12,817 bases of DNA from Acidimicrobiia bacterium. Lineage in GTDB: Bacteria > Actinomycetota > Acidimicrobiia > IMCC26256 > PALSA-555. The stretch is taken from positions 1-12,817 of the forward strand of contig JALHSW010000465.1 of assembly GCA_022865365.1 (NCBI GenBank), in the 5' to 3' direction. Shown one piece after another: positions 6,779 through 12,817 of this stretch (position 1 is its first letter; each line of letters begins with the position of its first letter). Below the pieces are notes generated by a model, which saw only the letters and a list, made by a program, of their open reading frames with translations, was not told the origin of the DNA and searched no databases. The translations under genes were made by a program, and so were the position numbers.

Positions 6779-7323
6779 CAACCTGCTTGACGCCGCGCCG
6801 CGGCGAGCATCTTCTCGAGGGAATCCTCGTTCGCGGGTCCGATCTGGGCTCCCGCGACGATGCCGTCGGGTGAGATGGCGAACGTCTCCGGTTGGCCTCG
6901 GGTTCCGAACGCGAGCGCCGCTCGGGACCCCGGATCCATCGCGATGGTCCAGTTGATGCCTTCGGCCTTGACGTGGTCGCGAACCGTTCGCAACGTGTCG
7001 TCACGCACGATGCCGACGATCGCCACGTCCGGATCGTCGTGATGACGCGCCGCGAAGCTCTGCAACGCGGGGAGCTCCTCGCGGCAGGGCACGCACCACG
7101 TGTTCCAGAAGTTCACGATGACGGTCTTGCCGGCCAGGCTCGTGCTGTCGACGGGGTTGCCATCGAGATCACGGAGCGCGAGCTCGGGCGCGGCGTCGCC
7201 GACGAGCTGGCTCGTGGTGGTGTCGGCTCGCGGGTCGGATCCGACCTGGGTGGCGAGCACGACCCCGACCCCGACGACCACGACGGCGACGGCGATCGCG
7301 ATCCAGCGGGCGGGATGGCTCAT
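6778..7323 (-). CDS. ccmG: Thioredoxin-like protein CcmG/TlpA (DsbE type)
   Basis: The 181-residue membrane-anchored thiol-disulfide oxidoreductase has an N-terminal helix (about 7-25, no cleavage site obvious) and a TlpA-like thioredoxin fold outside the membrane. The active site NFWNTWCVPCREELP has Cys77 and Cys80, and GQPETFAISPDG (about 143-154) provides the cis-Pro loop (Pro145) found in CcmG/ResA-type proteins. It would keep apocytochrome c or CcmH cysteines reduced. The ATG at 7323 overlaps the ccmF stop as ATGA. The position between ccmF and ccmH matches E. coli ccmG. The electron donor (CcdA/DsbD) is not in the window. Confidence 0.94.
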   Translation of the reverse strand: MSHPARWIAIAVAVVVVGVGVVLATQVGSDPRADTTTSQLVGDAAPELALRDLDGNPVDSTSLAGKTVIVNFWNTWCVPCREELPALQSFAARHHDDPDVAIVGIVRDDTLRTVRDHVKAEGINWTIAMDPGSRAALAFGTRGQPETFAISPDGIVAGAQIGPANEDSLEKMLAAARRQAG

Positions 7324-9329
7324 GCGGGCACCGGGTCCGGCTCGACTGCCTCAGGAGTCTCCGCTGGTGCCTCGGGGCGTCGTCGGCGCAGCACCGGCAG
7401 CAGTGCGATCGTGGTCCCGACGGCGAGGAATCCTCCGCCGATCCAGAGCCACACCACCATCGGGTTGACCGCAACCCCCAACGTCACCCGTCCTCCTTCG
7501 ACGGGCGAGGAGATCAGTGTCAGGTACACGTCGCGCAGCAGGCCGGTACGAACCGACGGCGTGCCGATCGCGCTGGTGGAGTTCGGGAAGATGTTGACTG
7601 CGGGCGCGTACACGCCGAGATCGTCGCCGCCGCGCTCGATCCGGACCCGTGCCTTCACGACTCGCTTCTGATCAGAGACGGTCACCGTGTTGCCGAGGTA
7701 GGTGAGCCGGTAGCCGTCGACGGTGACCGACTCGCCCTTGGCGAGTCGCACCTCTTCCTTGGTGGAGTACGAGCTCGACGCGGCGAGCGCGATGGCGATG
7801 AGGATGACGCCGACGTGGACGATGAGCCCGCCGTACAGGCGCGGGTTGGATCGCACCGTGCGGGCAGTCGCACGAACCCACCCTTCCTTGTACGCGGTCC
7901 GGCGGGCTCGGGCGCCGACGTAGAACTGTCGAACGATCGCCGCGAACGCGAACGAGGCAAGGCCGAACACCAGGAGGTCGGTGAGACCACGCGCCCCGAG
8001 CCCGAGCGCGACCACCATCGTGAGACCGCCGATCCACGCCGGGATCAGCAGTCGCCGGCGCAGCACCTCACCCTTGGTCACCCGCCACGGCAGCGCAGGC
8101 GCGACCGCCATGAGGAACAGGAGCGCGATGCCGATCGGCGTCGTCATGCGCTCGAAGTACGGCTCCCCGACCGACAGCCTCCTGCCCTGGAGCGCCTCGG
8201 CGAGCAGCGGGTAGACCGTACCGAGCAGCACGACGAAGGCGAGTCCCGCGAACAAGAGGTTGTTCACCAGAAAGGCCGACTCGCGCGAGACCGGCGAGTC
8301 GAGGCGACCGGGTGCTCGGAGCGCGTCGCCCCGCCACGCGATGAGCCCGATGCCGGTCGCGGCAACCAGACCGAGGAAGGTGAGCAACCACGGCCCGATG
8401 CCCGACTCGGTGAACGAGTGCACCGAGTTGATGATCCCGGAGCGGGTGAGGAACGTGCCTAGGATCGTGAGACAGAACGTCGCGATGATCAGCGACAGGT
8501 TCCAGACGCGGAGCATCCCGCGTCGCTCCTGCACGATCACCGAATGGATGAAGGCAGTCGCGGTCAGCCAGGGAAGCAGTGACGCGTTCTCCACGGGGTC
8601 CCATGCCCAGTAGCCACCCCAGCCGAGCACCTCGTAGCTCCACCACGCACCGAGGAGCACGCCGACCGAGAGGAAGCCCCACGCAACGAGCGTCGCCCGA
8701 CGGGTGTCGGTGAGCCAGCCCTCACCGAACCGGCCCGTGATGAGCGCGGCGATCGCGAACATGAACGGGATCGTGAAGCCGACGTAGCCCAGGTAGAGCA
8801 TCGGAGGGTGGAACGCCATCAACGGGTGGTTCTGGAGCAGGGGATTGGGTCCGTTCCCGTCGGACGGGACGACCGCGAGCGTCTTGAACGGGTTCGCCGG
8901 CCCGAGCACCAACGCGAAGAAGAACAACGCGATGACGAGGCCGACGAGCGTCGCCCACGCCACCAGTGGATCCGTGGCGCGGGCGCGGAACTTGTGCGCG
9001 GCGAACGCGAGGAAGCCGCCGAGCACGAGGAGCCAGAGAAGGATCGAGCCCTCGAGCGCGGCCCAGAGGCCGGTGATCGTGAAGAGCAGCGGCGTGCCGC
9101 GGGCGTTGTTCTCCGCGACGTATTGCAGCGAGAAGTCGTGGCTCAGCAGCCCCCACTCCATGACGAGGACGGCGAGGATCCCCGCCGCGAGGACGCCAAA
9201 GACGAATCGTCGACCGAGTCGGAGGAGCGAGTCGTCGCTGCGCCGGATACCCCGGGCCAGCGTGACGATACCCAGCGCCGCGAAGCTCGCCCCGAGCGCG
9301 AGTGCAAAGACGCCGAGCGAGGCCTTCAC
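7320..9329 (-). CDS. ccmF: Cytochrome c heme lyase subunit CcmF
   Basis: This 669-residue polytopic membrane protein of the heme-handling family attaches heme from CcmE to apocytochrome c. The tryptophan-rich WWD-type motif GYWAWDPVENASLLPWL is at about 239-255. Histidines corresponding to the four conserved in E. coli CcmF are visible: His174 (AFHPPML), His262 (AFIHSVI), His304 (NSVHSFT) and His505 (LIVHVGV). About 14 hydrophobic segments are spread through the protein, and a periplasmic domain (about 520-620, STKEEVRLAKGESVTVDGY) precedes the last helix. The frame is open upstream, but GTG 9329 (VKASLGVFALALG) starts at the first helix and overlaps the ccmE stop as GTGA. Length is close to the E. 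coli protein. Confidence 0.96.
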   Translation of the reverse strand: MKASLGVFALALGASFAALGIVTLARGIRRSDDSLLRLGRRFVFGVLAAGILAVLVMEWGLLSHDFSLQYVAENNARGTPLLFTITGLWAALEGSILLWLLVLGGFLAFAAHKFRARATDPLVAWATLVGLVIALFFFALVLGPANPFKTLAVVPSDGNGPNPLLQNHPLMAFHPPMLYLGYVGFTIPFMFAIAALITGRFGEGWLTDTRRATLVAWGFLSVGVLLGAWWSYEVLGWGGYWAWDPVENASLLPWLTATAFIHSVIVQERRGMLRVWNLSLIIATFCLTILGTFLTRSGIINSVHSFTESGIGPWLLTFLGLVAATGIGLIAWRGDALRAPGRLDSPVSRESAFLVNNLLFAGLAFVVLLGTVYPLLAEALQGRRLSVGEPYFERMTTPIGIALLFLMAVAPALPWRVTKGEVLRRRLLIPAWIGGLTMVVALGLGARGLTDLLVFGLASFAFAAIVRQFYVGARARRTAYKEGWVRATARTVRSNPRLYGGLIVHVGVILIAIALAASSSYSTKEEVRLAKGESVTVDGYRLTYLGNTVTVSDQKRVVKARVRIERGGDDLGVYAPAVNIFPNSTSAIGTPSVRTGLLRDVYLTLISSPVEGGRVTLGVAVNPMVVWLWIGGGFLAVGTTIALLPVLRRRRPEAPAETPEAVEPDPVPA

Positions 9330-9751
9330 GCCGCGTCGGGCGCCTTCTGCGCGTCGACCTTCGGCGGGCGGTAGTCGTTGCCGTGGCGGATCATGATCCG
9401 ATCCGAGTCGAACGTGCGGCCTTTGCCCCACTGGCCTTCGCACACGACCGGTGCGCCCGCCTTGAAGAGGTCGGGCGGATCGCCGCGGTGCGAGACCGAG
9501 ACCGTGGCCTTGCCGTCCGTGACCTCGAAGCCGACGCCGTCACGGGTCTTGTGGACCGTGCCCGCGACGACCGCGCCCGCGAGGCGGAATCGATCACGCC
9601 CCTGCGAGGCGCGTTGATCCACCGCCTCGGAGACCGTCCGGAAGTAGACGACGTTCTCGGAGAGCACCACCCCCAGCACGACGATGGCGACGAGCGCCGC
9701 GCCACAGAGTCCGACGGCGAACCAAGTTCGCCGTCGACGACGATCGGTCAC
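9326..9751 (-). CDS. ccmE: Heme chaperone CcmE
   Basis: The 141-residue protein has a basic N-terminus, one signal-anchor helix (about 10-31) and an OB-fold beta domain (FRLAGAVVAGTVHKTRDGV, then VVCEGQW and FDSDRIMIRHGNDY). The heme-binding HxxxY motif is His123 to Tyr127 (RHGNDYRPP), so this is the classical His type and not the CxxxY variant known from some archaea and Desulfovibrio. It binds heme covalently outside the membrane and hands it to CcmF. The GTG start overlaps the stop of the small CcmD-like gene (GTGA), and its own stop overlaps the ccmF start in the same way. The C-terminal tail after the motif is short and flexible. Confidence 0.95.
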   Translation of the reverse strand: MTDRRRRRTWFAVGLCGAALVAIVVLGVVLSENVVYFRTVSEAVDQRASQGRDRFRLAGAVVAGTVHKTRDGVGFEVTDGKATVSVSHRGDPPDLFKAGAPVVCEGQWGKGRTFDSDRIMIRHGNDYRPPKVDAQKAPDAA

Positions 9752-9867
9752 GTATCACGCTCGAGTCGCTCGGCCCGTCGGATTCGCTGCTGGATGCGCA
9801 GCCAATAGGCGAGGAGGACCGCGCCGGTGAGCACCCAACCCGCGATCACGTATTCCGCGTTGGTCAT
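9748..9867 (-). CDS. ccmD: CcmD-like one-helix small membrane protein
   Basis: This 39-residue open frame starts MTNAEYVIAGWVLTGAVLLA and ends in a strongly basic RIQQRIRRAERLERD tail. One membrane helix (about 7-23) is followed by charged residues, the plan of CcmD, which associates with CcmC and helps release holo-CcmE from CcmABC. It sits exactly where ccmD lies in E. coli, between ccmC and ccmE. The ATG overlaps the ccmC stop (ATGA), the TGA overlaps the ccmE GTG (GTGA), and AAGGTG lies about 5 bases before the start. CcmD is poorly conserved in sequence, so the call relies on size, topology and position. Confidence 0.8.
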   Translation of the reverse strand: MTNAEYVIAGWVLTGAVLLAYWLRIQQRIRRAERLERDT

Positions 9868-10646
9868 GGGGTCACCTTCGCCGGAACCTTGTCGGCATCA
9901 TCGTCGGGGCTCACGCGAACCGATGTCCCCGCACCGGCGACGCGCTCCGCGATTGCCTGCTCGAGCTCACGCTCGTCGAGGTCGTCCTCGAGCACAGCCA
10001 GCCGGTACCGACGATCGAGGAGGTACACGTAGAGGAGCGTGAACGCCAACACGCCGAACCACAGGGTGAATGCCATCACTCCGTGGATGTTCGCCTTGAG
10101 CTCGGGGGTGAACACCGTCGCTTGCTGGTGCAGCGTGCGCCACCACGTCACCGAGAAGTGGACAATCGGTACGTCGACGAAGGCGATGAGCGCGGCAATC
10201 GCGCATCGCTTCGCTCGAGCGTCGGGCGACGCGGGAACACTTCGGAGCGCGAGATACCCGAGGTAGAGGAAGAGAAGGACGGCGGTGGTGACGAGGCGAG
10301 CGTCCCATGCCCACCACACGCCCCAGACGGGGCGTCCCCAGAGCGAGCCGAGAACGAGCGTGAGTCCGGTGAAGATCACGCCGAGCTCGGCCGAAGCCCC
10401 GGCGACCCGGTCGTACACCTCCGACCGAGTCCGCGGCCAGAGCCACAGCGCCGAGCTGATCGCCGTGACGCCGAACGCGAGGTAGGCGATCCATGCTGCC
10501 GGGACGTGGAGGTACATGAGGCGCTGCGCGTCACCCTGCACACTGTCGGGTGGGGCACCCCAGAGCCCGAACAGCGCGAGCACGACGACAGCGACGAGGG
10601 TCGCCCATCCGAGCGCCCGGCTGATCGCCGGCTTGAGCAACGTCAT
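9864..10646 (-). CDS. ccmC: Heme exporter/handling protein CcmC
   Basis: The 260-residue protein has six membrane helices and the WWD-type heme-handling motif GVWWAWDARLV (about 109-119). His47 (LMYLHVPAAW) and His163 (IVHFSVTWW) correspond to the two external histidines that ligate heme in CcmC. It loads heme onto CcmE together with CcmD. A charged cytoplasmic tail of about 45 residues (EDDLDERELEQAIAERVAG) extends past the last helix and is longer than I expect for the family. The chosen ATG at 10646 has a strong GGAGG four bases upstream and overlaps the ccmB stop as ATGA; the frame is open upstream but lies inside ccmB. Confidence 0.96.
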   Translation of the reverse strand: MTLLKPAISRALGWATLVAVVVLALFGLWGAPPDSVQGDAQRLMYLHVPAAWIAYLAFGVTAISSALWLWPRTRSEVYDRVAGASAELGVIFTGLTLVLGSLWGRPVWGVWWAWDARLVTTAVLLFLYLGYLALRSVPASPDARAKRCAIAALIAFVDVPIVHFSVTWWRTLHQQATVFTPELKANIHGVMAFTLWFGVLAFTLLYVYLLDRRYRLAVLEDDLDERELEQAIAERVAGAGTSVRVSPDDDADKVPAKVTP

Positions 10647-11317
10647 GCTTCCTCCAGCAAGGGCCCGAAGGCGAGCATTCCCACGGCGACGTAGAGGACA
10701 GCGAAGATCGAGAGCAACCCGACCCACGGCCATGCGTCACCGGGAACACCGTCGATCGCTGCTTCCCACGCGCGCGTCGCACCGAGCAGCACCGGTGACA
10801 CCACCGGGAGCAGCAGCATCGGCACCAACGTCTCACGCACGCGCAGTCCGGCAGCGAGGACGCCGTAGAGGGTACCGGTGGCGGCGATGCCGACGGTCGC
10901 GGCCAGCGTGGCGAGGACGAGTGGGCCGACGGACGCGATGCCGACATCGAAGAGGATCACGACCCCCACGGCGAGCACCGTCTCGAGGACCGCAAGCTCG
11001 ACCGCGACCGCAGCCGCCTTGCCGAGGAAGACCCCGGCCGGGTCGAGGCCAGAGAGCCGCAGGGCGTCGCTCGCCCCGTTCTCGGTTTCCACAGCGAACG
11101 CCCGCGACACGGCGAGCAGAGCACCGAGCAACACGGTGACCCAGAACAACCCGGGAGCCACGCGGCGCAGGATGCCCCGGTCCGGATCCAGGGCGAACGC
11201 GAAGAGCAGGAGCACCACGAGCCCGAACGGGATCACCTGTTGCAGCGTGACCCGTGAACGGGCCTCGATCCGGAGATCCTTCCCTGCGACGAGCGCCGCT
11301 TCCTGGACGAGGTTCAT
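10643..11317 (-). CDS. ccmB: ABC transporter permease subunit CcmB
   Basis: The 224-residue protein has six hydrophobic segments and begins MNLVQEAALVAGKDLRIEAR, the amphipathic start typical of CcmB. Internal landmarks are AVETENGASDALRLSGLDP (about 75-93), which fits the conserved CcmB loop, and LLLPVVSPVLLGA. With CcmA it forms the ABC module that uses ATP to release heme-loaded CcmE from CcmC/D. The ATG at 11317 overlaps the ccmA stop as ATGA and has no Shine-Dalgarno of its own, which suggests translation coupled to ccmA. Length agrees with the family. Confidence 0.94.
   Translation of the reverse strand: MNLVQEAALVAGKDLRIEARSRVTLQQVIPFGLVVLLLFAFALDPDRGILRRVAPGLFWVTVLLGALLAVSRAFAVETENGASDALRLSGLDPAGVFLGKAAAVAVELAVLETVLAVGVVILFDVGIASVGPLVLATLAATVGIAATGTLYGVLAAGLRVRETLVPMLLLPVVSPVLLGATRAWEAAIDGVPGDAWPWVGLLSIFAVLYVAVGMLAFGPLLEEA
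10651..10655 (-). promoter_or_regulatory. Strong Shine-Dalgarno for ccmC
   Basis: GGAGG on the minus strand lies 4 bases before ATG 10646, inside the end of ccmB. It fixes the ccmC start despite the longer open frame. Most other internal ccm starts lack such a site. Confidence 0.7.
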
Positions 11318-11985
11318 GTCGGCGCCGGCGCGCTTTCTCGGGCATCGGCGACGCCGTCCGCCTGCCCGGCGAGCAGCACGACCTCGCGTCCGGCGAGCGC
11401 ACGAGCGCGGTCCAGCTCATGCGATGCGAGCAGTACGGTTCGACCGTCGCTCGCCGCGTCACCAAGGAGCGCGTCGAGCACTTCACGACTGTCTGCGTCC
11501 AGACCGGCGTGCGGTTCGTCGAGTAGCAGGAGTCGAGGCTCCCGCGCGATCGCGACGGCGAGCGCGAGGCGCCGGCGCTGCCCGGCCGAGAGCCGCCCGT
11601 GGGTGCTGTCGGCGAGCGGCGCGAGCCCGAGGCGTTCGAGCACGTCGTCGACTGCGCTCGCCGGGGCACCGGCGGCGCGCACCGCGAACCGCAGGTTCTC
11701 GCGGACGGTCAGGTCGTCGTAGCAACCGGTCTCGTGGCCGACGAGCGACAGCTCGCGTCGGTGGCTGTGCCGGTCCTGTGTGAGGTCGTACCCGAGCACC
11801 TCGGCTTCGCCGGAGTGAAGCCGGACGAGTCCGGCCAGCAGGCGCAGGAGGGTGGTCTTGCCCGCTCCGTTGCCCCCGGAGAGCAGGACCACCTCGCCCT
11901 CGGCAACATCGAGATCAACGTCGGCGAGAGCCGGAAAGCGGCCGAGCAGACACACGGCCGAGCGGAGACGAACGACGGGCTGCAC
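11314..11985 (-). CDS. ccmA: ABC transporter ATP-binding subunit CcmA
   Basis: The 223-residue ATPase shows Walker A GGNGAGKTT (about 37-45, Lys43; the usual second-position Pro is Gly), a signature LSAGQ (132-136), Walker B LLLLDE with Asp156 and Glu157, a D-loop GLD and the H-loop His189 (LASHE). The short length, with the signature loop close to Walker B and few C-terminal residues, fits CcmA. It drives release of holo-CcmE from CcmCD. The GTG start at 11985 is preceded by GAGGAGG. It is the first gene of the long minus-strand block and is divergent from the sortase gene across 168 bp. About 18 Ala/Asp-rich residues form an extra tail. Confidence 0.95.
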   Translation of the reverse strand: MQPVVRLRSAVCLLGRFPALADVDLDVAEGEVVLLSGGNGAGKTTLLRLLAGLVRLHSGEAEVLGYDLTQDRHSHRRELSLVGHETGCYDDLTVRENLRFAVRAAGAPASAVDDVLERLGLAPLADSTHGRLSAGQRRRLALAVAIAREPRLLLLDEPHAGLDADSREVLDALLGDAASDGRTVLLASHELDRARALAGREVVLLAGQADGVADARESAPAPT

Positions 11986-11989
11986 CGCG

Positions 11990-11996
11990 CCTCCTC
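11990..11996 (-). promoter_or_regulatory. Shine-Dalgarno for ccmA
   Basis: GAGGAGG on the minus strand ends 4 bases before GTG 11985 and supports this start over the out-of-frame ATG at 12002. Confidence 0.75.
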
Positions 11997-12058
11997 AGTC
12001 ATGGTCGCGCTCGCTCGGCACCCGGAGAGCGGGCGCCGCCCTTCGGGAAACGAATCGC

Positions 12059-12064
12059 AGTGTA
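12059..12064 (-). promoter_or_regulatory. Candidate -10 element for the ccm operon
   Basis: TACACT on the minus strand matches TANNNT and lies about 75 bases before the ccmA GTG. No convincing -35 hexamer was seen 16-19 bases upstream. It is the best -10-like match I found in the intergenic region on this strand. Confidence 0.3.
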
Positions 12065-12065
12065 C

Positions 12066-12076
12066 GAAGCCGCTTC
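12066..12076. repeat. Inverted repeat next to the candidate ccm -10
   Basis: GAAGC-C-GCTTC is a perfect 5-bp inverted repeat with a one-base centre. It lies directly upstream of the TACACT element, between the expected -10 and -35 positions, a common place for a repressor site. GCCGCTTC within it is also complementary to GAAGCGGC at 12110-12117. Confidence 0.3.
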
Positions 12077-12118
12077 CCTGCCCGGCGAACCCGCAGACCG
12101 CGGTGGCGTGAAGCGGCA

Positions 12119-12136
12119 CGATTCCCGGGCGAATCG
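12119..12136. promoter_or_regulatory. Inverted repeat, possible operator in the divergent region
   Basis: CGATTC and GAATCG form 6-bp perfect arms separated by CCGGGC. The repeat ends 4 bases before the candidate sortase -10 and covers the spacer side of that promoter. It could be a binding site for a regulator acting on sortase, on ccm, or on both; chance occurrence is possible in GC-rich DNA. Confidence 0.3.
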
Positions 12137-12140
12137 ACCG

Positions 12141-12146
12141 TAGGAT
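12141..12146 (+). promoter_or_regulatory. Candidate -10 element for a leaderless sortase transcript
   Basis: TAGGAT fits TANNNT and ends 7 bases before GTG 12154. This spacing is typical of actinobacterial leaderless promoters. GGATCGGA could alternatively serve as a weak ribosome binding site. Confidence 0.4.
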
Positions 12147-12153
12147 CGGACCC

Positions 12154-12817
12154 GTGAGACGCGTCGTAGGAGCAGTCGGGCGCACGTTCATCACCGTCGG
12201 GATCCTCATCCTGCTCTTCGTCGCCTACCAGCTCTGGGGAACCGGGATCTACACGGCCCGCGAGCAGGACCAGCTCGAGCAGCAGTTCAACGCCACGCTG
12301 CGCTCCGACGGGAGCGACGCGCCGGGCCCGACCACCACGACCGAGCCGGCACCGCCACCACCTCCGGAGGGCGATGCCATCGCCCGCATCCGCATCCCGA
12401 AGATCGGCGTCGACGCGATCGTGGTGAACGGTGTCACCGTCGAGGACCTCCGAAAAGGGCCGGGCCACTACCCCAACACGCCCCTCCCCGGCCAGGAAGG
12501 GAACTCCTCCATCGCGGGGCACCGCACCACCTACGGCGCTCCCTTCGGCGACCTCGATCAGCTCGCGCGCCACGATCTCATCAAGGTTCGAACGCCGCAG
12601 GGCAGCTTCCGCTACCGGGTCACCAAGCAGCTCGTCGTCGCGCCGTCGGACGTCGCGGTGATCGACCCCACGCCGAAGTCTCCCGACGATCCGAGCGCGG
12701 GCTTCGCGGCCACGCTCACGCTCACGACGTGCAATCCGAAGTACTCGGCCGCGCAACGGCTCGTCATCAAGGCTCGCCTCGAAGGGGACCAGGTCGCGCT
12801 CCCGGCTCCGGAGAGCA
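12154..12817 (+). CDS. Class E-type sortase (3' end cut by window)
   Basis: The 221 visible residues are an N-terminal membrane anchor (about 11-28, TFITVGILILLFVAYQLW), a Thr/Pro-rich stalk (about 57-72) and a sortase beta-barrel. The catalytic residues are all visible: His123 (SIAGHRTTYG), Cys193 (LTLTTCNPKYSAAQR) and Arg202. The TLTTCNPKYSAAQR context is characteristic of class E and related actinobacterial sortases, which cleave LAxTG-like signals and link proteins to the cell envelope. No substrate gene is in the window. GTG 12154 was chosen because it directly precedes the basic N-terminus and membrane helix. Only a C-terminal tail seems to be missing. The gene is divergent from ccmA. 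Confidence 0.93.
   Translation, partial: MRRVVGAVGRTFITVGILILLFVAYQLWGTGIYTAREQDQLEQQFNATLRSDGSDAPGPTTTTEPAPPPPPEGDAIARIRIPKIGVDAIVVNGVTVEDLRKGPGHYPNTPLPGQEGNSSIAGHRTTYGAPFGDLDQLARHDLIKVRTPQGSFRYRVTKQLVVAPSDVAVIDPTPKSPDDPSAGFAATLTLTTCNPKYSAAQRLVIKARLEGDQVALPAPES

Noticed and set aside
9330..9443. Upstream extension of the ccmF reading frame
   Set aside because: It lies inside the ccmE coding region and encodes basic, non-hydrophobic sequence; GTG 9329 starts at the first membrane helix.

Overview
This is a GC-rich chromosomal window with dense coding on both strands. Strong third-position GC, many GTG starts, a class E-type sortase and a Thr-rich lipoprotein linker point to an actinobacterium, possibly Acidimicrobiia-like. 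That placement is inference: there is no rRNA or marker gene here to confirm it. No mobile element, CRISPR array, tRNA or rRNA was seen, and no gene-free stretch exceeds about 170 bases.

Left end (+ strand): the tail of a gene resembling the C-terminus of an ATP-grasp enzyme, then a complete B12-binding-type radical SAM protein ending in the uncommon CCAEP tail motif. Its 3' end overlaps the convergent lipoprotein gene by 88 bp.

Main block (- strand, read from 11985 down to 1504): thirteen co-directional genes. They begin with a complete System I cytochrome c maturation operon: ccmA, ccmB, ccmC, a 39-residue CcmD-like protein, ccmE, ccmF, ccmG, ccmH and a CcmI-like TPR protein. Each junction in this run overlaps by 1 to 4 bases. 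A cytoplasmic-type cyclophilin, a sulfite-oxidase-like molybdopterin enzyme, a mitochondrial-type aconitase and a small lipoprotein follow. CcmABCD make and release heme-loaded CcmE, CcmG and CcmH keep the apocytochrome CXXCH cysteines reduced, and CcmF/H/I ligate heme outside the membrane. No apocytochrome gene lies in the window.

Right end (+ strand): a class E-type sortase, divergent from ccmA and cut by the window edge with its catalytic His, Cys and Arg all present. The 168-bp divergent intergenic region (11986-12153) holds candidate -10 elements for both directions and two inverted repeats. The less familiar parts are the ATP-grasp/CCAEP radical SAM pair and the System I apparatus in an apparent actinobacterium with an unusual CcmI-like layout.
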